A stretch of 64,000 nt of DNA. Source: Streptomyces candidus (GTDB taxonomy: Bacteria; Actinomycetota; Actinomycetes; Streptomycetales; Streptomycetaceae). The DNA is taken from positions 186,001-250,000 of the forward strand of contig NZ_JACHEM010000004.1 in NCBI RefSeq assembly GCF_014207445.1. Reading direction: 5' to 3'. Of this stretch, positions 52,331 to 61,170 are shown piece by piece. Positions within the stretch are counted from its first letter, which is position 1. Each line of letters opens with the position of its first letter. Below the pieces are notes generated by a model, which saw only the letters and a program-made list of their open reading frames with translations, made no database searches and was not told where the DNA came from. The position numbers and the translations under genes are program-made.

Positions 52331-53401
52331 ATGTCCAGCATGCCCGAAACGCCCCCCAACTCCACCCCGCTGGCTCCTTCTTCCGCCGTGACGGTGCTGG
52401 GCCTCGGCCTGATGGGCACGGCCCTCGCCGAGGCGCTTCTCGCCGCCGGCCACCGGGTCACCGTCTGGAACCGCACCCCCGGCAAGGCCGCCCCCCTGGT
52501 AGCACGCGGCGCGACCCGGGCCGCGACGGTCCGCGAGGCGATCGAGGCGAGTCCCCTCACGATCTCCTGCGTCCTGGACTACGAAGCACAGCACGCCCTG
52601 CTCAGCCCGGCCGCGGGCGCCCTGCACGGCCGTACCCTCGTCAGCCTCACCAACGGCACCCCCGCGCAGGCCCGCGCCGCCGAAACCTGGGCACACGCCC
52701 TGGGCGCGTCCTACCTGGACGGCGGCATCATGGCCGTCCCCGAGCAGATCGCCACCGAGGAGGCGTTCCTCTTCCACAGCGGCGCGGCGGGCCCCTTCGA
52801 GACGCACCGCTCCACCCTCGCCGCGCTGGGCACCCCGAAGTACCTGGGCCAGGACGTCGGCCTGGCGTCCCTCTACGACCTGGCGCTCCTGAGCGCGATG
52901 GACATGATGTTCGCGGGCTTCTTCCACGCGGTGGCGGTCGCCACGTCCGACAAGGACACGACGGCGTCGAGCTTCACGCCGCTCGTGGTGGCCTGGCTGC
53001 AGAGCATGATCGGCACGCTGCCCGCGATGGCGGCGGACATCGACTCCGACGGGCCGGCCGCCTACGCGCAGACCCTGGACCTGGTGGTCGCCGCCGCGGA
53101 CAACATGGGTGCCGCCGCCCGCGAAGCAGGAGTGGACGCGTCCCACTTCGACCGTACGGTGGCGGCCCTGAAGGCCCGCATGGCGGCGGGCGAGACGACG
53201 TACACGGCCCCCGGTGCGGTGCGTCAGTTGCGCGTGGCCGCACAGGACCAGAGCGCCTCCTGCCGATCGGCGGATCCCGCCACGGCGCACCCGTGCGCAC
53301 CTTTGACGACAGCCCTTCCGATACCGCCGCCTGATCGTTTTCAGGCGGGTCGGCCGACGTCCAGCCGTTCGGACGACGGCTCGTACCCAGCTGCCCTGTA
53401 G
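52331..53401 (+). CDS. NAD(P)-dependent oxidoreductase, imine-reductase/6PGDH-like
   Basis: A 356-residue enzyme. The Rossmann motif VTVLGLGLMGTALAEALLAAGHRVTVWNRTP (residues about 20-50), then SLTNGTPAQAR and YLDGGIMAVP, match the beta-hydroxyacid dehydrogenase/imine reductase group, and the helical domain with FTPLVVAWLQSM follows. The last 75 residues after AAGETTYTAPG are low-complexity and unlike the family, which ends near residue 290. The end overlaps the convergent acetyltransferase gene by 61 nt. A late frameshift or lost stop codon is likely. AAAGGGA precedes the ATG. Confidence 0.85.
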   Translation: MSSMPETPPNSTPLAPSSAVTVLGLGLMGTALAEALLAAGHRVTVWNRTPGKAAPLVARGATRAATVREAIEASPLTISCVLDYEAQHALLSPAAGALHGRTLVSLTNGTPAQARAAETWAHALGASYLDGGIMAVPEQIATEEAFLFHSGAAGPFETHRSTLAALGTPKYLGQDVGLASLYDLALLSAMDMMFAGFFHAVAVATSDKDTTASSFTPLVVAWLQSMIGTLPAMAADIDSDGPAAYAQTLDLVVAAADNMGAAAREAGVDASHFDRTVAALKARMAAGETTYTAPGAVRQLRVAAQDQSASCRSADPATAHPCAPLTTALPIPPPDRFQAGRPTSSRSDDGSYPAAL

Positions 53402-54207
53402 GCGGCGACGGCGGCAGCGTTCGAGGTCGGAGTGCTGACGAGTGCGCTCGATGCACCCAGTTCACGCAGCGCGGCCGCAGCGGCGACGCTCATCGCCGTC
53501 CCGTAGCCCCGGCCGCGATGGTCGGCGTGCACGCCCATCGGCTCCAGCAGGCCGGGCTTGCCGGGGCCGGCCGACCAGACCGTCGCCGCGGCCACCGCGT
53601 TGTCCCGGTCGTCGTAGCCGATCAGGCAGCGGGCGTCGGCATAGACCGGCCCGGCCGCGAGGACGTGCCACACCTCCTCGGTGAACGCGGGGCTGCCGAA
53701 CGCCGAGCGATGCACTGCGGTCCGCACCCCCGCGGTCTGCGGACCGGCCACCTCGATCCGCAGGCCGGGGTCCTTCACCGGCTCGGCGAGGTCGTGGCGC
53801 AGCGGCGTCCACGGCTCGTCCGGAACCCAGCCCGCCTCCAGGAGGACGTCGCGGAGCACGGCGCCGTCGGGGATTTCGAGGCCGACCTTTCCGGGCGGCA
53901 GAACCCCGCGCCCCGGCTCATCGAGGTCCGCCAGCAGCCGGCGCGCCAGATCGCCGTCCTGTCGCAGATCCGGCGCGGTCGTCAGGCGCAGCACATCGGG
54001 GTCGTCCAGGTATCCGACGGCAACGATCCGTCCGTCCACACCCCAGGTGCGGACGGCCGCGGCCAGCCTCTCCGCACCCAGCGCCCAGGCCCAGCCGAGG
54101 TCTCCCGGATGCAGTTGCAGCGGCGTGCGGTCGTCCTGCCATGCGCGGAGGGCGTCCACGACCTCGGTCAGCCCATCGACGCCGGGTTCGTTCAGAACGA
54201 TCGTCAT
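53341..54207 (-). CDS. GNAT-family N-acetyltransferase
   Basis: A 288-residue protein with two GNAT-like halves. The C-terminal half has the acetyl-CoA site VHADHRGRGYGTAMSVAA (residues about 232-249, motif R/Q-x-x-G-x-G/A) and YRAAGYEP near the end. The N-terminal half (residues 1-130) looks degenerate, as in many mycothiol-synthase-like double GNATs. The substrate is unknown. Its 3' end overlaps the dehydrogenase gene by 61 nt. Confidence 0.83.
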   Translation of the reverse strand: MTIVLNEPGVDGLTEVVDALRAWQDDRTPLQLHPGDLGWAWALGAERLAAAVRTWGVDGRIVAVGYLDDPDVLRLTTAPDLRQDGDLARRLLADLDEPGRGVLPPGKVGLEIPDGAVLRDVLLEAGWVPDEPWTPLRHDLAEPVKDPGLRIEVAGPQTAGVRTAVHRSAFGSPAFTEEVWHVLAAGPVYADARCLIGYDDRDNAVAAATVWSAGPGKPGLLEPMGVHADHRGRGYGTAMSVAAAAALRELGASSALVSTPTSNAAAVAAYRAAGYEPSSERLDVGRPA

Positions 54208-54325
54208 GCCCCGCATCCCACACCATCGCGGCGAGCGGCCGCATCTGGTTTTGCTCGGCCCGTCGGATCGGCGGGACACGCCCCTGGGCGGTCTTCCAGC
54301 TCGCCCCCGGAATCGGCCGCCCTCG

Positions 54326-54823
54326 TCACCCCGGCGAGCGTGGCGACGGGGCGGCGAGCGGCTCGGACGCAAGTCGTACCCGTACGGTCTTGCCGTCCTC
54401 CGGGGCTGCGCCGCCCCGCAGGAACCAGGTCAACTCCCCGAGCTGCCGCACCAGGTGAAGACCCCGGCCACCTTCCCCCTCGCACCCCGGCGGCACGTCC
54501 ATACCACCCCCGCCGCTACGGAACCCAGCCACCGGATCGGACACGTCCACCAGCAGATCCCCGCCGTCCAGCACCGCCAGCCGCAACCAGCCCACCCGGC
54601 CGGGGACGCGGGCGTGCCGGACGGCGTTGGTGACGAGTTCGGAGACGACGAGCACGGCGTCGTCGATGTCGCCGGTCCACCCGAGGGCCGTGAGGTGGGT
54701 ACGGGCGCGGGTGCGGGCGAGGGCCACGGCGCGCGGGGTGAGGGTGCACTCGGTGGACCAGGAGCGGGACCCTGCCGGGAGGACTCCGGTGGACGTCTCC
54801 TGGACGTGACGGTGATTGTGCAT
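54326..54823 (-). CDS. HATPase_c (anti-sigma-like) ATP-binding protein
   Basis: A 165-residue Streptomyces-type SpoIIAB/RsbW-like protein: AVALARTRARTHLTALGW, then the N-box VVSELVTNAVRHAR (residues about 59-72) and the G-boxes DPVAGFR and GEGGRGLHLVRQLG. These proteins are often linked to XRE regulators or DUF397 genes. GAGGAA precedes the ATG. It is divergent from an XRE-TPR regulator gene, with dyads between them. Confidence 0.87.
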   Translation of the reverse strand: MHNHRHVQETSTGVLPAGSRSWSTECTLTPRAVALARTRARTHLTALGWTGDIDDAVLVVSELVTNAVRHARVPGRVGWLRLAVLDGGDLLVDVSDPVAGFRSGGGGMDVPPGCEGEGGRGLHLVRQLGELTWFLRGGAAPEDGKTVRVRLASEPLAAPSPRSPG

Positions 54824-54900
54824 GGGGACATTCCTCGCTCCGTTGCGTGGTGTGCCACCACACTCCCGGAAGGGCCATCACCGCCCTAGTGGCGTCGGTA

Positions 54901-54941
54901 GGGGCAAGTGGGCCGCGCTCCGCGGGACTTGCCCGGCAAGT
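54901..54941. promoter_or_regulatory. Operator-like repeats in the HATPase/XRE divergent gap
   Basis: ACTTGCC-C-GGCAAGT (54927-54941) is a perfect 7-1-7 palindrome. A further half-site GGGCAAGT is at 54902-54909, and a degenerate one at 54951. The spacing suggests binding of dimers, probably the XRE protein. Confidence 0.55.
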
Positions 54942-54967
54942 GGCAGGTGCGGGGGCAAAATGGGCGC

Positions 54968-56071
54968 ATGGACATCGGAGAGCTGATCCGGGAGCTCCGG
55001 CAAACGCGGGGCTGGTCCCAGGGGCGGCTCGCCTCCGAGATCAACGAGCGGTACCGGACGGCCCTCACCCGGGAATACGTGTCGGGGTGGGAACGGCTGA
55101 AGCATCAGCCGGGGCCCTATTACCTTCGGGCGCTGTCGGCCGTGCTCGACGTACCCCTAGCTGTCCTGGAGAGCGAAGTGGATCGGCGCACCTTTCTGAC
55201 CGATGTCGCCGGGGCCGCCATAGCCCCGGTGATCGCATCGGACCTCCTGTCGGACGGGTTCGCCGCCCGGCTGTCCGGCGGGCCGTCGCTGGAGGCGTGG
55301 GAGCAGAAGCTCGCCACATACGGCACCGACTACATGTCGCTCGGTGCTGCCGACATCCAGCGCCGGGTGTCCAGCGAGCTGGTGGTCGTTCAGCAGCAAT
55401 TGGACAAGCCGCAGCTGTGGTCCGTGGCGGCGCGCCTGATGACCCTGTACGCGAAGACCTTCCCGGGGTCGGACGGTACCAAGGCAGTTCACTGGTACCG
55501 GATGGCCGCGCGGGCCGCCGACGAGTCCGGGGACGACGCAACGCGGGTGTGGGTGCGGGGGCGTGCCGCCATCGCGCTCGGCTACGAGGGTGCCTCACTG
55601 GGGGTCGCCGACGTGTTCGCCGACCAGGCCATGGCGATCACCGAGCGGCCTTCCCTGGGGCTCTTGAACGCCATCTACGGCAAGGCCCACGCAGCGGCAC
55701 TGCGGGGCGACACGGCCACGGCTGTCGACCTGGCGGACCAGGGGCGACGTGTCTTCGACACTGCCGGGTCGCACGAGCAGACCAGCGACTACGCCGTGCC
55801 GTACTGGCGGCTGAACGTGTTCCGGTCCCTGTTGCTGGCACGGCTGGGCGACGAAAGGGGAGCAGCCGCGGCCCAGGATGTCGCCCGGACGGAACTGCCG
55901 GCGTCGCTGCCGCGGTTCGCCACGCACCTCGACATGCACCGGGGCCTCATGCTGACCCGCTCCGGCGACCGGTCAGGGGGTGCGGCCCACGCGGAGTCGG
56001 CACTTGCCGCCCTCCCTACGGAGAAGCACTCACTGACGCTGCGGATGCTCATGGACGAGATCAGGGCCTGA
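54968..56071 (+). CDS. XRE-family regulator with TPR-like C-terminal domain
   Basis: A 367-residue regulator. The N-terminal helix-turn-helix (residues 4-62) reads LIRELRQTRGWSQGRLASEINERYRTALTREYVSGWERLK. A hydrophobic stretch near residue 85 (LTDVAGAAIAPVIA) precedes a helical region with several TPR-like pairs (about 150-360). The architecture resembles peptide-responsive regulators (PlcR/Rgg-like) in outline. Its divergent partner is a HATPase gene. The winged-helix gene follows after 218 nt. Confidence 0.85.
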   Translation: MDIGELIRELRQTRGWSQGRLASEINERYRTALTREYVSGWERLKHQPGPYYLRALSAVLDVPLAVLESEVDRRTFLTDVAGAAIAPVIASDLLSDGFAARLSGGPSLEAWEQKLATYGTDYMSLGAADIQRRVSSELVVVQQQLDKPQLWSVAARLMTLYAKTFPGSDGTKAVHWYRMAARAADESGDDATRVWVRGRAAIALGYEGASLGVADVFADQAMAITERPSLGLLNAIYGKAHAAALRGDTATAVDLADQGRRVFDTAGSHEQTSDYAVPYWRLNVFRSLLLARLGDERGAAAAQDVARTELPASLPRFATHLDMHRGLMLTRSGDRSGGAAHAESALAALPTEKHSLTLRMLMDEIRA

Positions 56072-56289
56072 GCAGGTTCCGGCGCACGGTACCTGCACGT
56101 CAGAGAGCCACCTGACGCGACCTCCTTCACCTGCGACTTCACAAGTACGGGCACGCACCGTGCAGTTGATGCGATACGGTGACCGCACCATCACTCTCCG
56201 CACACCTCCGTGCGCGGAGAGCGGCCCCCGTCGGTGCTACCAACACCGGGCGAGGGCCTCACCACCGAGGCTTCGAAGGAGCCAGGGCA

Positions 56290-57258
56290 ATGTTCCTGCA
56301 TGTTATCTCCCCCGTGCGCGCTTACATCAAGGTCTCCAAGTCCCTGGTGCGCGACAAGCGGCTCGACACGGCCGCACGGTTGCTGATCGCCCACGTCAGC
56401 GGGCTGCCGCCGACCGAGGACTACCATCCCCTCTCCCACTACGCGGACGAGCTGGGCCTCAAGCCCTCCGTGTACAAACGCGCGAAGAAGGAACTCGTAC
56501 AGCACGGGTACGTCCACGATCACCGCCAACAGGGCGCGAACGGGCGCTGGTTCACCGAGCAGTGGGTCAGCAACGTACCCCTCACGGACGACCAGTTCCA
56601 CGCACTGCGTACCGACGGACGGCAGCCGACCGTCGGTGAACCGGCCCTTCGGCCCGTCGGCCGTTCTACCGGTACTTCCGATACCAACAGCAGCAAGACA
56701 TCTCCCACCCGCCCACCCCAAGAGCCGGTCCCGGCCCGGGAGGACGGCCCGGAAGTCGACGCCGTGGCCGAGCCCGACAGCCAGCAGCTCACCGCCGAGC
56801 GCATGCTGCGACAGCTCGGCAACGAACGGCCCGATCTGCGGATGAGCTTCCGCAACGTCCGGTACCTCGCCGGTGCCGTCGCCGAGCACCTGCGGCGCGG
56901 GGTGCCCGTCTGGGAGGTGTACCAGGCGGTGACGCACGGCCTTCCCAAGGAGGAGATCCGCAACGCCGCCGGTTTCGTGACCAACCGGCTGCGGACGAAG
57001 GTGCCCGACGCGGGCGTGTGCGCGGCCATCGTCCCTCCGCAGGACGAGGACGGGGCCGTGCCGCCCGTACGGAAGGGCATCGCCGAGTGCACGGGTCCCG
57101 GGCGGCCCGGTGAGCACTGGTTCCGGCCTGTCGGCGACGAGACCATGTGTCCACCGTGCCGCCGCGAGTGGCCACAACTCGCAGCCCACGTGAAGGAGGA
57201 GCGCGGCGGGGAGTGGGCCCCGCTGGGGGCACTGTGGGCCCCCCACGCGCCCTTCTGA
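56290..57258 (+). CDS. Winged-helix DNA-binding protein (replication-initiator-like N-terminus)
   Basis: A 322-residue protein. Residues 1-95 form a winged helix: VSKSLVRDKRLDTAARLLIAHV, YADELGLKPSVYKRAKKELVQHGYV, and a wing with GRWFTEQW. A disordered linker (about 110-165) leads to a helical domain (RMLRQLGNERPDLRMSFRNVRYLA) and a C-terminal CPPC-type zinc site with ECTGPG. Such proteins recur beside XRE/HATPase genes in Streptomyces; function unknown. AAGGAG lies upstream of the ATG. Confidence 0.75.
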   Translation: MFLHVISPVRAYIKVSKSLVRDKRLDTAARLLIAHVSGLPPTEDYHPLSHYADELGLKPSVYKRAKKELVQHGYVHDHRQQGANGRWFTEQWVSNVPLTDDQFHALRTDGRQPTVGEPALRPVGRSTGTSDTNSSKTSPTRPPQEPVPAREDGPEVDAVAEPDSQQLTAERMLRQLGNERPDLRMSFRNVRYLAGAVAEHLRRGVPVWEVYQAVTHGLPKEEIRNAAGFVTNRLRTKVPDAGVCAAIVPPQDEDGAVPPVRKGIAECTGPGRPGEHWFRPVGDETMCPPCRREWPQLAAHVKEERGGEWAPLGALWAPHAPF

Positions 57259-57624
57259 ACGGAGACCTTTTTCCGCACCTGCTTTCTTCCTCGGCGGCAG
57301 TCGGGGCGGGGCTGCGGCCCGCACCCGGAAAGCGCTCCGGCAGAGGGGAAGCTGTCCACGTCCGTTACGTCAGCGTGCAACTGATGGGCCGTCAGGTGCG
57401 TGGGAGGGCGCCTTTTGGCGGGGGTGTGCCTGCGGGGTACGGGCGTGCGTACGGGGTGGGTACGACCCCTTCGCCGTTCCTTGAGCTTCCTCTGAGGTTT
57501 GCGTGCTGACGCGCTCGGCACGGACAAGGCAAACTGGCCCTTGCCGTACGGGTCCGTACGAGCCGTACCGGGCAACGGATCGGCCCGTTCCGGGCGCGGA
57601 TCGGCGTGGGCGAGGGGGAGTGGG
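57259..57624. other. Gap upstream of afsR, no gene recognised
   Basis: About 366 nt. It contains many GTACGG units and a near-palindrome (TTGCC-GTACGG...CCGTAC-CGGGCAA, 57541-57575). Probably the afsR promoter/leader region; no certain promoter could be placed. Confidence 0.45.
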
Positions 57625-60579
57625 ATGGTCGACGGCATGTCGGACGGTACGAAGGCGACGGCGGGCGCGGAGGCCGTGGCGGGCCCCGGAGTGCGCTTCA
57701 GCCTGCTGGGCCCGGTCCGCGCCTGGCGGGACGGCGAGCCGGTGCCCGCCGGGTCCCCGCAGCAGCGCGCCCTGCTCGCCCTGCTTCTGCTGCGCGAGGG
57801 CCGTACCGCCACCGCCGCCGAGCTGATCGACGGCATCTGGGGCGGCGAACCGCCCTCGCAGGCGCTGGCCGCCCTGCGCACGTACGCCTCCCGGCTGCGC
57901 AAGACGCTCGGCGCGGACGTGCTGGTCAGCGAGTCCGGCGGGTACGCGATCCGCCCGGAGCGCGGGGCCCTCGACCTGGCCGTGGCACAGCAGTTGGCGG
58001 CGGAGGCGGAGGCGGCCCGCACCGCCGGCGACCGCTGCGGGGCGCGGACCCTGCTGGCCAGGGCAATCGGCCTGTGGGACGGCGAGGCGCTGGCCTCCGT
58101 ACCGGGGCCCTACGCGCAGTCGCAGCGGGCCCGGCTGGAGGAGTGGCTCCTCCAGCTCACCGAGACCCGGCTGGACCTGGACCTGGAGGTCGGCTGCCAC
58201 GCGGAGGCGGTCGCGGAGCTGACCGCGCTGACGGCCGCGCACCCGCTGCGGGAGCGGCTGCGCGAACTCCTGATGCTCGCGCTGTACCGGTGCGGGCGGC
58301 AGGCGGAGGCGCTGGCCGTGTACGCGGACACGCGCCGACTGCTCGCGGACGAACTCGGCGTGGACCCCCGCCCGGAGCTCTCCCGCCTCCAGCAGCGCAT
58401 CCTCGCTGCGGACACGGAGCTGGCCGAACCCGTCGAGACGCCGCCCAGCGCCGTACCCGCGGTCGTGCTGCCCGCCCAACTCCCGGCCTCCGTACCGGAT
58501 TTCACCGGTCGCGCCACCCTCGTACGCGAACTGGGCGAACGGCTCGCGCACGCCGAGACGAGCGTGATGGCGGTGTCCGCGCTGGCCGGGATCGGCGGCG
58601 TCGGCAAGACCACTCTCGCCGTGCACGTCGCCCACGCGGCCCGCCCGCACTTCCCCGACGGGCAGCTCTACGTCGACCTCCAGGGCGCGGGCGCCCGCCC
58701 CGCCGAACCGGAAACGGTGCTCGGCTCCTTCCTCCGTGCCCTCGGCACGCCCGACACCGCGATACCGGACTCCCTGGACGATCGCGCGGCGCTCTACCGC
58801 TCGACCCTCGACGGCCGCCGCGTCCTCGTCCTGCTGGACAACGCGCGGGACGCCTCCCAGGTCAGGCCCCTCCTGCCCGGCACCCCCGGCTGCGCGGCCC
58901 TCGTCACCGCCCGTACGCGCATGGTCGGCCTGGCGGGCGCGCACCTCGTCGACCTGGACGTGATGTCGCCCGAGGAGGCCCTCCAGCTCTTCACCCGCAT
59001 CGTCGGCGAGGAGCGGGTGGCGGCGGAGCGGGAGGCGTCGCTGGACGTGGTCGCGGCCTGCGGCTTCCTGCCGCTGGCGATCCGGATCGCGGCTGCCAGG
59101 CTCGCGGCACGGCGGACGTGGACGGTCTCCGTACTCGCGGCGAAGCTGGCGGACGAGCGGCGGCGGCTGGACGAACTCCAGGCGGGCGACCTCGCGGTGA
59201 AGGCCACCTTCGAGCTGGGGTACGGGCAGCTGGAGCCCGCTCAGGCGCGGGCGTTCCGGCTGCTGGGGCTCGCGGACGGCCCGGACCTCTCGCTCGCCGC
59301 CGCGGCCGCCGTGCTGGACCTGCCGCTGTACGACGCGGAGGACCTGCTGGAGGCCCTGGTCGACACGTCCCTGCTGGAGTCGGCCTCCCCCGGCCGCTAC
59401 CGCTACCACGACCTCGTGCGGTTGTACGCGCGAGCGTGCGCGGAGCGCGACGAACAGCCGCCGGGGGAACGCGAATCGGCCCTGTCACGGCTGCTCGACT
59501 TCTATCTGGCGACGGCGGCCGGGGTCTACGCGCTGGAGCGGCCCGGGGACCGGCTGGTGGACCATCTGGAGCCGGTCGGCCGGACCGGGCTGCAGTTCAC
59601 CGACCGGCACGACGCCCAGGACTGGCTGTACCGGGAGGCGGGCCCGCTGCTGGCCTGCGTACGGCAGTCGGCCGGGCCGGGAACGGTACGGCGCGCCGCG
59701 GACCTGCTGTGGGCGGCCCGCGACCTCGGCGAGTCCGGCGCCAACGCCCGCGAGTACGAGTCGACGGCGCAGGCGGTACGCACCGCCGCGCACGCGCTCG
59801 GCGACGAACGGACCGAGGGGCGTGCCCTGCTGAACCTCGCCGACGTGCACAGCACGTCGGGACGGTTCGACCGGGCCAAGCTGGAGGCCGAACAGGCCGG
59901 CGTACTGGCCACGGCGGCGGGCGACCTGCTGACCAGCTGCTGGGCGCTCAACGCGCTCGCCATCATGGCGATCTACCAGAACCACCACCACGAGGGCGAG
60001 GACCACCTCACCCGTGCCATCGCCGGCTTCCGCAAGCTGGACGACCAGCCGGGCGAGGCCAGCGCCCTGTGCAACCTCTCCCGCATCCGCCTCGCGACCG
60101 GGCACACCACCAGCGCCGTCTCGCTCGCCCAGCAGGGCATCCGGGTCTACGACAAGATGGGGCACCACCTGCGCGGAGCCAACGGCAGGTACGCCCTCGG
60201 CCTGGCACTCGCCGAGGACGGCCGGCACGAAGCGGCGTCGGCCCAGCTCCACCAGGCCCTGGACGTGTTCCGCGACACCCGCCAGCGCCTGTGGGAAGGG
60301 ATGACGCTCTTCCGGATGGCCGAGGTCGACCTGGCGGCGCGCCGCCCCGCCCAGGCGGCGGCGAAGGCGGAACAGGCGCTGACGGTGCTGCGGGGCATCG
60401 GCGGCGAGTGGCGGCGCGGCAACGTCCTGTCCGTGCTGGGAAGCGCCCTGCACGAGGTGGGGCAGGACGGCCGCGCCCAGGTGTGCTGGCACGAGGCCCT
60501 GGCCATCTTCGAGGAATCGGATGCCCCGCAGGCCGAGGAGGTCCGCAGGCTCATGGCCGCGCGGACCGCCGCGGCGTAG
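57625..60579 (+). CDS. afsR: AfsR: SARP-NB-ARC-TPR global regulator
   Basis: A 984-residue regulator of secondary metabolism. The SARP DNA-binding/BTA domain spans residues about 20-270 (GSPQQRALLALLLLREG, YASRLRKTLG, ELGVDPRPEL). The NB-ARC ATPase has P-loop AGIGGVGKTTLAV (about 320-332) and Walker B VLVLLDNARDA. TPR repeats fill about 690-980. In S. coelicolor AfsR is phosphorylated by AfsK and activates afsS. Length (993 in S. coelicolor, from memory) and an AfsS-like gene 199 nt downstream support the name. GGGGGAG precedes the ATG at 57625. Confidence 0.9.
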   Translation: MVDGMSDGTKATAGAEAVAGPGVRFSLLGPVRAWRDGEPVPAGSPQQRALLALLLLREGRTATAAELIDGIWGGEPPSQALAALRTYASRLRKTLGADVLVSESGGYAIRPERGALDLAVAQQLAAEAEAARTAGDRCGARTLLARAIGLWDGEALASVPGPYAQSQRARLEEWLLQLTETRLDLDLEVGCHAEAVAELTALTAAHPLRERLRELLMLALYRCGRQAEALAVYADTRRLLADELGVDPRPELSRLQQRILAADTELAEPVETPPSAVPAVVLPAQLPASVPDFTGRATLVRELGERLAHAETSVMAVSALAGIGGVGKTTLAVHVAHAARPHFPDGQLYVDLQGAGARPAEPETVLGSFLRALGTPDTAIPDSLDDRAALYRSTLDGRRVLVLLDNARDASQVRPLLPGTPGCAALVTARTRMVGLAGAHLVDLDVMSPEEALQLFTRIVGEERVAAEREASLDVVAACGFLPLAIRIAAARLAARRTWTVSVLAAKLADERRRLDELQAGDLAVKATFELGYGQLEPAQARAFRLLGLADGPDLSLAAAAAVLDLPLYDAEDLLEALVDTSLLESASPGRYRYHDLVRLYARACAERDEQPPGERESALSRLLDFYLATAAGVYALERPGDRLVDHLEPVGRTGLQFTDRHDAQDWLYREAGPLLACVRQSAGPGTVRRAADLLWAARDLGESGANAREYESTAQAVRTAAHALGDERTEGRALLNLADVHSTSGRFDRAKLEAEQAGVLATAAGDLLTSCWALNALAIMAIYQNHHHEGEDHLTRAIAGFRKLDDQPGEASALCNLSRIRLATGHTTSAVSLAQQGIRVYDKMGHHLRGANGRYALGLALAEDGRHEAASAQLHQALDVFRDTRQRLWEGMTLFRMAEVDLAARRPAQAAAKAEQALTVLRGIGGEWRRGNVLSVLGSALHEVGQDGRAQVCWHEALAIFEESDAPQAEEVRRLMAARTAAA

Positions 60580-60582
60580 GGC

Positions 60583-60625
60583 GTTCATCGTTCGTTTATC
60601 GCCGTCCGGCATGCTCGTGTTCATC
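60583..60625 (+). promoter_or_regulatory. SARP/PHO-type heptamers in the afsS promoter
   Basis: GTTCATC (60583) and GTTTATC (60594) are spaced 11 bp apart, the SARP/PHO-box spacing, with a third GTTCATC at 60619. In S. coelicolor AfsR and PhoP compete at an overlapping site here. The sequence lies 154-196 nt before afsS. Confidence 0.8.
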
Positions 60626-60778
60626 GAATCCGTCGCGTCGGGGGGCAGACGGGGACGAGTACGGGGCGGCCCGGACAGGGTGCGGCCCGAAGAGGGGTCC
60701 GTCCAGCCGTCCACGGGGGAACGGCCGGGCGGGCCCCCCACCTCACCACCGCGCACGACACACACGGGAGCCCACACC

Positions 60779-60925
60779 ATGAGCGACGCCAAGCAGCCCG
60801 AGCCCGACGTCAAGCCGCAGGACCTGCACGCCACGTCGGCGCCCGCGAAGACCGAGGATCTGCACGCCACCTCGGAGCCGGCGAAGACCGAGGACCTGCA
60901 CGCCACCTCGGAGCCCACCAAGTAG
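60779..60925 (+). CDS. afsS: AfsS-like small sigma-factor-like regulator with tandem repeats
   Basis: A 48-residue peptide. Three tandem copies of DLHATSxPxK (TE spacer) fill residues 15-48, preceded by MSDAKQPEPDVKPQ. AfsS of S. coelicolor (about 63 residues) is similarly built of repeats with T-x-x-DLH and lies directly after afsR. It activates antibiotic synthesis by an unknown mechanism. The acidic, disordered nature and location support the call. The 48-residue length is short for AfsS and might reflect fewer repeats. Confidence 0.82.
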   Translation: MSDAKQPEPDVKPQDLHATSAPAKTEDLHATSEPAKTEDLHATSEPTK

Positions 60926-60944
60926 ACCTTCCTGCACGGGGATC

Positions 60945-60990
60945 GGCCGCGGCGGCGCGGAGGGGGAGCCGCCGCGGCCGTCGCTTTTCC
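60945..60990 (+). terminator. Terminator after afsS
   Basis: A perfect 12-bp stem (GGCCGCGGCGGC/GCCGCCGCGGCC) with an 11-nt loop and a following gtcgctttt. Confidence 0.85.
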
Positions 60991-61170
60991 GGGCGCGGGC
61001 CGGGCCGGATACGTAGGCCCGGCCCGGACACGTACGTAGTCGGCGCAACCCGTACCCCTGTTCCGCCCTCCTCCCGTACGAGACCCCGAGGACACACGGT
61101 CCGCCGAATCCGCAGGCCACGAGGCCGGGCGGCCGGGCCGTCCGTCCCGTACCGCCCTGGAAGGACCGGA

